NCBI RefSeq assembly: GCF_029893965.1
Contig: NZ_JARXXP010000001.1
Span: 372,001-436,000, forward strand
Source: Paenibacillus sp. PastM-3
GTDB lineage: Bacteria; Bacillota; Bacilli; Paenibacillales; Paenibacillaceae
Reading direction: 5' to 3'
DNA: 64,000 bases
Part shown: positions 1 to 7,555 of the stretch, in pieces
Position numbering within the stretch: the first letter of the stretch is position 1
How the letters are laid out: each line of letters opens with the position of its first letter
Notes under the pieces: generated by a model
The model's database searches: none
Told to the model about the DNA's origin: nothing
Seen by the model: the letters and a program-made list of their open reading frames with translations, nothing else
Program-made: the position numbers and the translations under genes

Positions 1-1310
1 TTGCTGCGGATGGCCGAATGCTGCATCCAGGCCGGATTATTTTTCTGCCATTCATGAATGCGCCGCTTGTCTCCTTCTGTCTCCACGGCAAAAAAGATGA
101 AGTCACAGTCATAGTCCTTCAACCCATCGGGAGTAATCGCCGTCCAGTTGAAGCCGGTACCTGCCGGATGCAGATTCATCTGCGCCTGTATCCGCTCGGG
201 CGGAGTAAGCTGTAAGGATCGGTACAGGGCATGTCCGACATTCCTTGCCCCGTACATCCGCAGCTCATGTTCACGGCAGACACATACTCCGACCGTTCCC
301 GATCCGGTTATCGAGCGCAGAGCCTTTCGCAGGTTCTGAGCCTTACGCTCATGAGATTCCAGCCATTTGACCGCTTCCTCCTCTCGGTTCAAAAACTCCC
401 CGATCTTCAGCAGCTGAGTATAGATATCCTGGCTGACCCAGGGAATAGCTACTACCGGTGCTATATCGTTGATATGTTCCCTGGCTTTGAACAGCACATT
501 ATCCTTGCACAGGATCAGGTCCGGCTGCTCCAGCAGAAAATCCTCCCGGCTGAAATAGAATTCATCCTTGTATCCTACTTCCGCTGCGATTTCCTTTATA
601 GGCTTATCTGTTAATAAGAGCATTTCTTTCGCCCTGTTCACCCGCAGATGGATTAGAAAAGCAATCGGTGATTTATCCATGGCCTGCTTAAAAACCTGAA
701 AATAATAAGAAGGATGAAGCTGGGCCATGTCGGCCAGCTGGTCGATTCTAATATCCTCCTGGTAATGGTTCTGCAGATAATCCAGAGTCAGCTGTACTCT
801 TAGATCTATATCGTTTGAGGCAAGCTCGGCATAACGTAAAAATCCATCGAGCATATCATGCAGATACTGCTGGCTGAGGAACGGATTCTGTATACGCCAG
901 AGCTGGCCTTCGGCAACCAGAAGATTGAACAGCTGCTTGTACCGGCTGCCGCCCCGGAAATAGCCCTGAAGGGGAAATCCGGCATCACGCTGATATTCCC
1001 TGGATTTCTGGTCCTTTTTTAACAACCTGTAGATGTCAAAAGCAATCCAGAATAGCTGCAGCTCCTCTCCACTGCTGGCGGTGAGCTTAAGGCTGGTTTC
1101 CGGAGGATACATGTAGAGGGCATCGCGTTCGAGCTTAAGCGCCTGCCCGTTAACGTTCAGCTCTCCTTTTCCGCGGGCTATGTATAGGAGTGTATGATGC
1201 TCCGAAGGCTGGCCTTCCGCCCACTTGGGGACAGCAGAAGCCTGCCAGGCTTCTGCAATTTCATAATAAATCCCGTTAAGAAAGGAACTGCTCTTTACCT
1301 GTGCTAACAT
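1..1310 (-). CDS. AraC-family regulator fused to siderophore-binding domain (Btr-like), 3' end outside window
   Basis: About 436 residues are visible and the frame stays open to the left edge, so the C terminus is missing. The order is an N-terminal cupin-like effector region (about residues 1-140), two AraC helix-turn-helix motifs (about 150-255; LADMAQLHPSYYFQVFKQ and IKEIAAEVGYKDEFYFSR), then the start of a periplasmic-binding-protein (FecCD partner) fold with the phrase DIAPVVAIPW. B. subtilis Btr has this layout: it senses Fe-bacillibactin in the cytoplasm and activates the uptake genes. The ATG at 1310 follows GAAGGGAG. A promoter overlapped by a Fur box lies upstream, which supports an iron-starvation role. 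The siderophore is unknown; neighbouring uptake genes would lie left of the window. Confidence 0.88.
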   Translation of the reverse strand, partial: MLAQVKSSSFLNGIYYEIAEAWQASAVPKWAEGQPSEHHTLLYIARGKGELNVNGQALKLERDALYMYPPETSLKLTASSGEELQLFWIAFDIYRLLKKDQKSREYQRDAGFPLQGYFRGGSRYKQLFNLLVAEGQLWRIQNPFLSQQYLHDMLDGFLRYAELASNDIDLRVQLTLDYLQNHYQEDIRIDQLADMAQLHPSYYFQVFKQAMDKSPIAFLIHLRVNRAKEMLLLTDKPIKEIAAEVGYKDEFYFSREDFLLEQPDLILCKDNVLFKAREHINDIAPVVAIPWVSQDIYTQLLKIGEFLNREEEAVKWLESHERKAQNLRKALRSITGSGTVGVCVCREHELRMYGARNVGHALYRSLQLTPPERIQAQMNLHPAGTGFNWTAITPDGLKDYDCDFIFFAVETEGDKRRIHEWQKNNPAWMQHSAIRS

Positions 1311-1374
1311 TGCGTTAAAGCTCCCTTCTATGTAAACCGGGGAGGTTCACAAATCGCTGATGATTAACTTAAAA

Positions 1375-1397
1375 AACACTACCTCGCGTGTAGTGTT
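1375..1397 (-). terminator. Terminator-like hairpin in the leader of the AraC/Btr-like gene
   Basis: On the minus strand an 8-bp perfect stem (AACACTAC / GTAGTGTT) with a 7-nt loop runs directly into TTTTTT. It lies between the predicted promoter and the ATG at 1310, so it could act as a conditional attenuator in a roughly 95-nt leader. It could equally be an operator palindrome for the regulator itself. Confidence 0.45.
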
Positions 1398-1411
1398 AAT
1401 GGACTAAAATA

Positions 1412-1440
1412 AGTCTAAAGATAATGATAATCACTATCAA
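1412..1440 (-). promoter_or_regulatory. Predicted sigma-A promoter of the Btr-like gene
   Basis: Read on the minus strand, TTGATA (1435-1440) and TAGACT (1412-1417) are separated by 17 bp. The element overlaps the Fur box, as expected for an iron-repressed promoter. Confidence 0.6.
1420..1438. promoter_or_regulatory. Fur box
   Basis: The 19-bp sequence GATAATGATAATCACTATC differs by one base from the classical Fur box GATAATGATAATCATTATC. It covers the spacer of the predicted promoter for the minus-strand AraC/Btr-like gene, so iron-loaded Fur would block RNA polymerase there. Confidence 0.85.
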
Positions 1441-1601
1441 TTATATGAAATCATCTGTCTGCTGTCCATATGTTTAGAATTGAGAGAAATTTAAGGGCAG
1501 TCCCCTATGACTGATTATCCAATTGATTAAGAGATAAAGTATACAATCGATTCTAAATGATGTATGCTCAAATTAACTTATTAATGTAATTCCCATCAAT
1601 T

Positions 1602-1649
1602 AGGGTGTTCCAGTACGCTGTGCTAATGCAAAAGGCGAAGGAACACCCT
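1602..1649 (+). promoter_or_regulatory. Leader stem-loop before the 127-aa gene
   Basis: A perfect 10-bp inverted repeat (AGGGTGTTCC at 1602-1611 and GGAACACCCT at 1640-1649) closes a 28-nt loop. It ends 32 nt before the ATG at 1682 and has no T-run, so it is more likely an RNA leader structure or operator than a terminator. The function is unknown. Confidence 0.4.
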
Positions 1650-1681
1650 TCTTCCATTTATAAGTTAGAGAGGAGTGTTCA

Positions 1682-2065
1682 ATGAAACATGTTGAAGAGC
1701 TCAAGAAAAAATACCAGGTGCTTGAAGAGAGGATTTCAAAATTTATAACTGAACATTCAGGTGTTGTGTATGTAAAGAATTCTGGAGATATTGCGGAAGG
1801 TCGCATATTCACCTGGGCTGTTATAAGTTCAGATGACAAGGTTCTACAAGCTCAACTTAGACTTGATTATGTAACGATTTCAGAACTAGCCAGACAGAGG
1901 TTGGAGCAAATTCATAGTAGGTACATTGCAGATTTTGACCGGAGTCGTGAAATAGTGCTTAGTTATATAAGACAGGATTCTATGCTGTTAAAGATCCTTT
2001 CTTTAGAAGCCGCTGCTGAAGTTGCTAAGAATGAAATGCGTCTTCAAAAATTTTTACTTACTTAA
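1682..2065 (+). CDS. Hypothetical 127-aa protein
   Basis: I do not recognise a family. The protein is soluble, with no signal peptide or membrane segment. The first 25 residues are a charged helix (KHVEELKKKYQVLEERISKF), the middle looks like short beta strands (GVVYVKNSGDIAEGRIFTW), and the C-terminal half is helical. The ATG is preceded by a strong GAGGAG site 7 nt away. It is more AT-rich than its neighbours and stands alone on the plus strand between the Fur-regulated gene and a pseudogene cluster, which fits an accessory gene. A 10-bp stem-loop lies in its leader. Confidence 0.6.
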   Translation: MKHVEELKKKYQVLEERISKFITEHSGVVYVKNSGDIAEGRIFTWAVISSDDKVLQAQLRLDYVTISELARQRLEQIHSRYIADFDRSREIVLSYIRQDSMLLKILSLEAAAEVAKNEMRLQKFLLT

Positions 2066-2130
2066 ATATATTACATAATCGCCAGGCCTTTGCCTGAAGG
2101 GACTTTTTCTGATAAGTGCTTCTTTATAAG

Positions 2131-2182
2131 CAGCGGCGGTAGATCAAGACTCAATAAACAAAGTCTTGATCTACCGCCGCTG
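2131..2182. repeat. Perfect 21-bp inverted repeat
   Basis: Arms at 2131-2151 and 2162-2182 are exact reverse complements around a 10-nt loop. The hairpin lies downstream of the plus-strand gene ending at 2065 and the minus-strand pseudogene ending at 2204, so it may serve as a terminator for both. The right arm continues into TTGTTGAATTA..GTTTC, a string found again near 48590, which suggests an insertion-sequence end rather than a plain terminator. Confidence 0.6.
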
Positions 2183-2203
2183 TTGTTGAATTAATGTTTC
2201 TCA

Positions 2204-2985
2204 TTAGTTTTTTTCGATCCAGTTTACTACCTTCTCATGTAGCTTTTGCGGTAGTTCCACTCCCAATTCTTGCCGATAGGCCAGTTTAAACGCGGCGTAA
2301 TGCCTGCTCAGCTTCCCGGTGTCACCATTGTCGGCATAGACCTGCATCAGTATTTCGTTCATCTCTTCCTGCAGCGGATAAATCGTCAGATAGTCAGTCA
2401 AGCGCCGTTCCGCCTTCTTCCATTCCTCCCTGGCTATGTCTAATGCCACCAAACTACGCATTATACTGGTATACTTACGGGCAAATGCCTATTCAAGCGG
2501 TGCCTTCCAGAGATACGGCTTGCCGTCGAGTAATGGTCCTTGGTACAGGGAGCATAGCCTTCCCGCTTCACTAATTTCCCGCAGTCCAGCCCCGTAATCT
2601 ACTGGAGACCTTTCGAACAACAGGGCATCGTAGGTCATACTCCCCGACTCCAGTCTGTAGCCTTCGCCCGCTTTCAGAACATCCATACCGATTACGTGTT
2701 CCTTCAATATTTTCTTTAAACGGTAGACAGTGTTGTGTAAATTATGCGTAACCCGTTCCTCGGCCATGTCCGGCCACAGCAATTCACCCAGCCGCCACTT
2801 GCTGATGTCCTTTCCCGGATGACACAGGAGATAAGCGAACAACTCCTCGGTCTTGCGTGTCGGGAACCGCACAAGCGTTCCAGCCATCTGCCGGATTTCC
2901 AGCCTGCCGAAGCAATTAATCGTCCACGTTCCCTTCGCCTCTTCTATAGAAGTCGCTCATCTTCCACGATGACGGTACAAAACAT
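2204..2985 (-). pseudogene. Response regulator with SARP/BTAD output domain, receiver deleted and stop inside
   Basis: The gene begins with a good RBS (GAGGGAG) and the typical receiver start MFCTVIVEDERLL, then meets a TAG. After an out-of-frame junction near 2940 the sequence resumes as a winged-helix output domain (INCFGRLEIRQ... RKTEELFAYLL... LGELLWPD) and continues into a bacterial transcriptional activator domain. That part is interrupted by an in-frame TAG at 2489-2491 (KAPLE*AFARKY). So most of the receiver (about 110 residues) was lost by deletion, and a nonsense mutation came later or earlier. The intact protein would have been the partner of the histidine kinase whose last residues lie immediately upstream. 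It cannot be functional as a phosphorylated regulator. Confidence 0.82.
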
Positions 2986-3017
2986 AGGTGTCTCCCTCTG
3001 CAAGTGTAAATTCTATA

Positions 3018-3147
3018 TCAATATTCTATGGGCAGATACATCGTAACCGTCGTTGCTTGTCCAACTTTGGAATGAATGGACAATCCCGCTCCGGTAATCT
3101 GATTCATGCGTTTGCGGACATCAGCAACTCCAATCCCTGCATTTTAC
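3018..3147 (-). pseudogene. C-terminal stub of a sensor histidine kinase
   Basis: About 43 codons encode the end of a HATPase_c domain: NAGIGVADVRKRMNQITG, then a strand ending TTVTMYLP and a stop at 3018. These match the G2 box and final strands of YesM/LytS-like kinases. Nothing of the sensor, dimerisation helix or N box remains. The fragment is fused in a different frame to the end of the NTF2-like pseudogene, so a deletion removed the rest of both genes. It sits 32 bp before the broken response regulator, the normal order for a two-component pair. Confidence 0.75.
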
Positions 3148-3390
3148 AACATGCTGCCCGTTCAAGGAGAAACAACTTTTTACAATGCCAACATGACCAT
3201 TAAAATCCTTTTCCAATTGCGCAGTTCGAGTTACATCAGATACCAATTGCTCACCCATATAGATCTTGAATTTCTCATCCGGCGTAAATAATGGCATTTG
3301 ATCGGAAATTCGCTTTTCATCGGTTTGAGTTGCATTTGCATCCACCAGTTCTTTCAAATCCATTTTTGCTTGAATCGTTTGTAGTGACAT
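3148..3390 (-). pseudogene. NTF2/SnoaL-like protein, 3' half deleted
   Basis: Start and RBS (AAGGAGG) are intact. The first 80 or so residues (LKELVDANATQTDEKRISDQ, then MPLFTPDEKFKIYMGEQLV and CFSLNGQHVV) match the N-terminal half of small NTF2-like fold proteins of about 145 residues. The reading frame then runs into the histidine-kinase stub and stops at 3121. Such proteins usually bind small ligands or act as isomerases. The missing strands would leave an open cone, so this is probably dead. Confidence 0.7.
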
Positions 3391-3485
3391 TAAGTTGTCC
3401 TCCTTGAGTTAATTAACTTTATTTAATCCAACATTTGTTGAAAAAAAGAGAAGCCGTGTCGGTATGATTAATTGCCGCCGGTGTG

Positions 3486-3870
3486 TCACCGGGAGCTGAT
3501 TCCAAGAGCCTTACGTATGAAGTCTCGGGCAGCCAGTAATGATACAGCTCCGAAAATAAGACGCCACCCTGCATAAGTACCGAAAAAAGTGCCAAGCGGA
3601 ACTCCCAGCGCCAATGCCAGCGGGGTTCCAACCATCGCTATGGCCATCGCTCTTCCTTTCTGCGATTCAGACACCATGCGCCGCGCATAACCGGCCGGCG
3701 TCTCCACCCGCGGGTAGCCGTTGTCAAAGGAATGGCAGCTAGAAGAGATCCAACCGCATGGAGAGTGACCAATCTGGCAGGCTTTCCGTAAGAATACAAA
3801 TGAATCCTGCCATGGCCAAAGCCAGCAGCCCGACCCACGGAAGACGTTTGGATGACGACACATTTGCAAC
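3486..3870 (-). pseudogene. MFS drug-efflux transporter remnant
   Basis: Recognisable pieces lie in more than one frame. One is the first membrane helix (LPWVGLLALAMAGFICILTE, near 3780-3845). Another is the helix 2-3 region (ARLVTLHAVGSLLAAIPL then TTATRGWRRRP), and a third is motif-C-like sequence (GRAMAIAMVGTPLALALGVP then GTFFGTYAGWRLIFG). At least two frame changes and missing loops separate them, and the last eight or so helices are absent. Homologues are 12-helix proton-coupled exporters of about 400 residues. It heads the decayed minus-strand cluster. Confidence 0.75.
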
Positions 3871-4066
3871 ATCTTTTCTTGTAATAGAAGTGTAGAGGAA
3901 AATTCTTTTAATTCCAAAGAAATATCCTGATTTTATAAGGGGTATCTGTGACTATCTTTTACAAATGACGTTCGTAAAGAGAAACAATGCAACGTATTTA
4001 TCTCGGAATTGTACTCTTGTGAAACTACGTTCCCGGTCAGCCTCAACTTAAAAATAATGTAAAATC

Positions 4067-4096
4067 AAAATAAAGCCGATCCCCCAGGGATCGGCT
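4067..4096 (-). terminator. Rho-independent terminator
   Basis: A perfect 10-bp stem (AGCCGATCCC / GGGATCGGCT, 4074-4096, 3-nt loop) is followed on the minus strand by TTATTTT. It ends the 62-aa gene at 4119-4307. Confidence 0.85.
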
Positions 4097-4118
4097 TATT
4101 TCTGAAGCGTCGCTAATA

Positions 4119-4307
4119 TCAATCTTGTCTGTTCTCCACCGATTTCATACGGTTTTGATCGTCAGTCGGACGGTCATGGCTGAATTCCTGGCCTGCTTCC
4201 ACCTCACCGTGCCCGCTGACACTGCGTGCAAAATGGGTGAACTGTCTTTTTTGCTCATCCAGTTCATGTTTTTTCTTTAGAAGCTCCTTCGGATCCTGAG
4301 TTGTCAT
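4119..4307 (-). CDS. Small hydrophilic protein, 62 aa
   Basis: I do not recognise a characterised family. The protein is highly charged, with no membrane segment. It has a helical lysine-rich start (ELLKKKHELDEQKRQFTHFA) followed by a polar acidic tail (GHGEVEAGQEFSHDRPTDDQ). The start is well supported by CAGGAGG 6 nt upstream, and the gene has its own terminator. Small proteins of this composition in Bacillales are often stress- or sporulation-associated, but that is only inference here. Confidence 0.65.
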   Translation of the reverse strand: MTTQDPKELLKKKHELDEQKRQFTHFARSVSGHGEVEAGQEFSHDRPTDDQNRMKSVENRQD

Positions 4308-4391
4308 ATCTTAGCCTCCTGGAAAATCAGATCTTACTGCTTTTGTTCTTTTTAAAGTTTTCCATTATATCCAAGTGCTTATTCACCTGCG

Positions 4392-4428
4392 CAAAAAAAG
4401 ACCGCCTCTCTTGAATAGAGACGATCTT
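4392..4428 (-). terminator. Rho-independent terminator of the NlpC/P60 gene
   Basis: On the minus strand an imperfect stem (AAGATCGTCTC / GAGAGGCGGTCTT) is followed by TTTTTTT, 30 nt after the stop codon at 4458. Confidence 0.75.
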
Positions 4429-4457
4429 CTATACTCCGGTTGGATATGAACCTTTCA

Positions 4458-4928
4458 TTAACGGCTCACCATATCAGAATAGCTGTTATCACTGACCACA
4501 CGGCGAGCGGTTACATACCGGTCCTTATAATACGATTCTGACAAGCTGCTGATTCTTACGCCCTTACTGCTGGATGAGTGAGCGAACTTGTTGTCACCTA
4601 CATAAATGCCCGCATGGGAAACTCCGGAACCAACGGTATTAAAAAACACAAGATCACCCTCACGCAGATCATCTTTGGCTACAGGAATGCCGGTTTTAGC
4701 CTGCGATTGAGAAGTGCGCGGAAGGTCATCCACATTGAACTTCTTAAGTACATAAAGAATAAATCCGGAACAATCAAAGCCTGAAGTTGTGGTTCCTCCA
4801 TAAAGATAAGGGGTTCCTACGACCTGATCCACAACACTGTCCAGCGTTACCTCGCTTGCGTATGTACCTGGTGCTGCAGAAGCAAATATAAATGAGGCTG
4901 CCAACATGGATACGATGACTTTCTTCAG
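4458..4928 (-). CDS. Secreted NlpC/P60 endopeptidase (cell-wall hydrolase)
   Basis: A signal peptide is followed by a single NlpC/P60 domain with the catalytic Cys in GFDCSGF, the His in SHAGIY and a downstream polar residue (FAHSS). Such enzymes cut the D-Glu/diaminopimelate bond of peptidoglycan stem peptides outside the cell. The ATG at 4907 would leave the signal peptide without a positive N-terminus and lies far from the Shine-Dalgarno site. A CTG at 4928, seven codons upstream, gives LKKVIVSMLAASFIF and lies 9 nt after GGGAG, so I take CTG as the likely start. The only other upstream in-frame codon of note is a stop. A c-di-AMP riboswitch precedes the gene. Confidence 0.9.
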   Translation of the reverse strand: MKKVIVSMLAASFIFASAAPGTYASEVTLDSVVDQVVGTPYLYGGTTTSGFDCSGFILYVLKKFNVDDLPRTSQSQAKTGIPVAKDDLREGDLVFFNTVGSGVSHAGIYVGDNKFAHSSSSKGVRISSLSESYYKDRYVTARRVVSDNSYSDMVSR

Positions 4929-4937
4929 AAACTTGTT

Positions 4938-5058
4938 CTCCCTTCAATGCCTACGGAGTTAGCTGAGGATTCGGTTAAAGGTTCCCTATATTCCCTTTCA
5001 TCCAAGAATAATTCACCCAAAAAATGGTTCCCCCGTTTTCAACGCTGAAATTCGGCAA
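4938..5058 (-). ncRNA. ydaO-yuaA (cyclic-di-AMP) riboswitch
   Basis: The minus-strand leader carries the hallmarks of this class in order: the GGGGGAACCA segment with its TTGGGTGAATTA complement region, the GGGAATATAGGGAACC internal domain, and the conserved 3' block CCGAATCCTCAGCTAACTCC followed by GTAGGC. It ends just before the ribosome-binding site of the NlpC/P60 gene. In Bacillales this OFF-switch turns wall hydrolases and K+ transporters down when c-di-AMP is high. I see no separate U-run terminator, so control might be at translation or through an alternative fold near GGGAG. Confidence 0.88.
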
Positions 5059-5084
5059 CTTATTAATATTTTGTAACTATTAAC

Positions 5085-5113
5085 ACTTTAATAGATGGTA
5101 GGCAGCCTGTCAA
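5085..5113 (-). promoter_or_regulatory. Promoter of the riboswitch/NlpC-P60 transcript
   Basis: On the minus strand TTGACA (5108-5113) and TAAAGT (5085-5090) are 17 bp apart. The start site would fall about 20 nt before the riboswitch. Confidence 0.65.
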
Positions 5114-5165
5114 TCCTTTTAAATTTAATAGAATCAAAAGTAACGTTTTTGTCATTGATTTAATA

Positions 5166-5363
5166 TCAATGTTTTTTGCGGGCTTTATAGACCCTCATAA
5201 TAACGGCACTCAAGAATACGATAAAAAGGATACAGGCTGCCATCTTTATGATCCCGCTTATCTGGATTAAGGGATTGCTCTCAAAAGATACTGCGGATAT
5301 TGTCATGCACGTTAAGCCCATACCGATAAATAGAGCCGCTATGAGCCATTGTATTTTTTTCAT
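5166..5363 (-). CDS. Small membrane protein, 65 aa, last gene of the two-component operon
   Basis: Two hydrophobic helices (about residues 5-25 and 38-58) are joined by a short polar loop, with a basic tail (YKARKKH). I chose the start MKKIQWL because AGGAGGC lies 7 nt upstream. An ATG seven codons earlier overlaps the kinase stop but has no ribosome-binding site. It follows the sensor kinase directly and is probably co-transcribed. It may modulate the kinase in the membrane, but no family was recognised. Confidence 0.7.
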   Translation of the reverse strand: MKKIQWLIAALFIGMGLTCMTISAVSFESNPLIQISGIIKMAACILFIVFLSAVIMRVYKARKKH

Positions 5364-5380
5364 TAGCCTGCCTCCTGACG

Positions 5381-6772
5381 TCATGGCTGCCGGTCAAAGT
5401 CAAACTTAATTTCGAATCGCGTGCCTTTACCTAACTGACTGTATACTGAAATCTGTCCTCCCTGCAATTCTACCAGTTTTTTCACTATAGACAGTCCTAA
5501 GCCCGTTCCTCCAAATTGACGTGACCTGGACTTCTCAACCCGGTAAAAGCGTTCAAAGATATACGGAAGCTCATCATCCGGAATCCCAATCCCTGTATCT
5601 TCGATGACTAACACAAAAGCACTGCTGTGATAAGATACGGAGATCTCGATTTTTCCTTTATCGGTATAACGGATTGCATTCTCCAACAGATTGATTAGGA
5701 TTTGCTCCATCCGTTTTTTGTCTGCACGGATATCCTTTATCATTCCTTGTTCATGGTATAGCAGGCCGAGATTTTTTTCTTTTGCCTTGAGCTCTACTTT
5801 TCGCATCGCTTGCTGCGTCATTTCAGACATATTCACCCAGTCCATATCGAGACTGATCTTGCCTTCCTCCATCTTCGCCAGATCAAACAGATCTTCCACC
5901 AAATGCTGCAACCGTAATGCCTCATCATAGATGATTTCCAGGTACTTGTTCTTTTCCTCTTCTGTTTCATAAAGCTCCTGCCGGAGCACCTGAGAATAAC
6001 CTTCCAGATAGGTAATCGGTGTCCTCAGCTCATGAGAAATATTGGCGAAAAACTCTTGTCTGGTATCCCTGTACCGCTGAAGATCCACTGCGAGATCGTT
6101 GATTGCATATGCCAGGCTGCCTATTTCATCTTTGCTGTTGATATCAAGCCGTGTTTCCAGATCACCTGCTGCGATTTTTCGGGTAGCCTGCTGCATTTTG
6201 AGTAGTGGACGTGATAAATATTGAGCTATAATCCATGTAATACCAAGGGCCAACAGAAAGGCGCCTATTCCTGACAATATCAACAGATTACGGACAGCCG
6301 TTAAGGACTGCTCCATTTTCTCGGTAGAAGACATTACATATAGTGCAGAGGTAGCCGCCCCATTCTCATAAATAGGCTGGCCGGATACAAAGTAACGAAT
6401 TCCCGAAGGCTCGGTATATAAGAAATTGACTTTTTTTCCTGCAAAAATGTTGTCCAGGTCGATGCTGTGAATAATCTTCTGATCGGAAGAATCATGAGTT
6501 CCCGAGTGCAGAATGACTTCCCCATCCGGTTTGACGTTGAAAATACTAACATTAGAGAATTCAGCAAAGGTTTTCATCGTTTCATCAGACGTATTATCCG
6601 AATGGGCCATCACTGCAAAGTGGGAAGCCAGTTCCTCCGTCTCCGTGCGCATCCGGTCGCTATAAAAGCCCGTAAATAAACGGTCTACCGTAAAGCCCAG
6701 AAATACTAATACAATCAGAAACAGAGTAATGATAACGAATCCTAATTTAAAACCGATACGGTTATTTTTCAT
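5381..6772 (-). CDS. Membrane sensor histidine kinase
   Basis: About 463 residues. Transmembrane helix 1 (residues 8-30) and helix 2 (about 155-180) flank an extracytoplasmic sensor region. A HAMP linker (SRPLLKMQQATRKIAAGDLE) follows, then the HisKA H-box with the phosphorylated His in FFANISHELRTPITYLEGY. The HATPase domain shows N-box (LINLLENAIRYT), G1 (DTGIGIP), F box and G2 (GGTGLGLSIVKKLVE). The start MKNNRIGFKL overlaps the response-regulator stop by 11 bp, so the pair is translationally coupled; a longer start is possible but lacks an RBS. Architecture is that of ResE/WalK-like OmpR-group kinases. The stimulus is unknown, but the operon partners are a wall-binding-repeat lipoprotein and two small membrane proteins. 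Confidence 0.92.
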   Translation of the reverse strand: MKNNRIGFKLGFVIITLFLIVLVFLGFTVDRLFTGFYSDRMRTETEELASHFAVMAHSDNTSDETMKTFAEFSNVSIFNVKPDGEVILHSGTHDSSDQKIIHSIDLDNIFAGKKVNFLYTEPSGIRYFVSGQPIYENGAATSALYVMSSTEKMEQSLTAVRNLLILSGIGAFLLALGITWIIAQYLSRPLLKMQQATRKIAAGDLETRLDINSKDEIGSLAYAINDLAVDLQRYRDTRQEFFANISHELRTPITYLEGYSQVLRQELYETEEEKNKYLEIIYDEALRLQHLVEDLFDLAKMEEGKISLDMDWVNMSEMTQQAMRKVELKAKEKNLGLLYHEQGMIKDIRADKKRMEQILINLLENAIRYTDKGKIEISVSYHSSAFVLVIEDTGIGIPDDELPYIFERFYRVEKSRSRQFGGTGLGLSIVKKLVELQGGQISVYSQLGKGTRFEIKFDFDRQP

Positions 6773-7478
6773 TGGTATCACCAGATATGTTAAATTTATA
6801 GCCAACCCCCCATACCGTTTGGATCGGATTATACTTCAGGCCGGAGTTATGCATTTTCTCCCGTATGTTTTTGATATGCGTGTCTACTACCCGGATCTCT
6901 CCTTCAAAATCATATCCCCATAAGCGCTCCACCAGCTCCTCTCTTGTAAAGGCCCGCTGAATATTTTGCGCCAGAGTGGCCAGAAGATCGAACTCCTTTT
7001 GCGTAAATTCGATTGGATGATCACAAATTCTGACTTCTCTGGCTTCAGGTGTGATAATCAGATCAGGAAAAGTGAGTCCACGGGCAGGTTGAACAGGCAT
7101 TGTCTGGTTCATGACCGATCTGCGGATCAAAGAGAACAATCGGGCCAGTAATTCATCAGAATCAAAGGGTTTGGTTAAGTAATCGTCTGCTCCTATATCC
7201 AGACCCTTGATCTTATCCCTGGTTTCTGTACGAGCCGATAGAAATAAAATGGGCGTATTCACTCGTTCTCTGATTTGCCTGCAAATCTGCCAACCATCCA
7301 TGTCGGGCATCATCACATCGAGAACAATAACGTCAAACAAACGGGCATGGACCAGAGCCAATGCTTCTTTCCCGGTGGATGCTTCCTTAATTTCAAAGCC
7401 TTCTTTCATTAAGTAGATCCGAAGCAGGTTTCTCATATTCCATTCATCATCTACAATTAAGACCTTAAGTTTAGACAC
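6762..7478 (-). CDS. OmpR-family response regulator
   Basis: About 238 residues. The receiver domain has the acidic pair in LIVDDE, the phospho-acceptor Asp in VIVLDVMMPDMDG, Ser/Thr in ILFLSAR and Lys in YLTKPFDSDE. A winged-helix output domain follows (FTQKEFDLLATLA, RVVDTHIKNIREKM, VWGVGYKF). I take GTG at 7478 (SKLKVLIVDDE) because GGGGAGGGG lies just upstream; longer forms add a basic, non-conserved leader. It pairs with the downstream kinase and belongs to the operon running from 8971 to 5166. Confidence 0.92.
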   Translation of the reverse strand: MSKLKVLIVDDEWNMRNLLRIYLMKEGFEIKEASTGKEALALVHARLFDVIVLDVMMPDMDGWQICRQIRERVNTPILFLSARTETRDKIKGLDIGADDYLTKPFDSDELLARLFSLIRRSVMNQTMPVQPARGLTFPDLIITPEAREVRICDHPIEFTQKEFDLLATLAQNIQRAFTREELVERLWGYDFEGEIRVVDTHIKNIREKMHNSGLKYNPIQTVWGVGYKFNISGDTNEK

Positions 7479-7514
7479 TGGATATCCCCTCCCCTTCAGC
7501 TTTATCTTATCGTT

Positions 7515-7549
7515 AGAATGCCGCAAGCGCATATCGCTTACGGCATTCT
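7515..7549 (-). promoter_or_regulatory. Intra-operon hairpin
   Basis: A 15-bp stem with one internal mismatch (arms 7515-7529 and 7535-7549) lies between the 63-aa gene and the response regulator. On the minus strand it lacks a T-run, so it may protect or process mRNA, or partly terminate transcription. Confidence 0.45.
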
Positions 7550-7555
7550 CTGGTT

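Noticed and set aside
231..614. 127-codon plus-strand frame
   Set aside because: The minus strand carries an uninterrupted AraC/siderophore-binding frame with clear motifs; the plus frame is its complement.
3419..3631. Open frame of 70 codons on the minus strand
   Set aside because: It runs antiparallel in frame to the MFS remnant pieces, has no RBS and resembles no family; it is a shadow of the degraded transporter.
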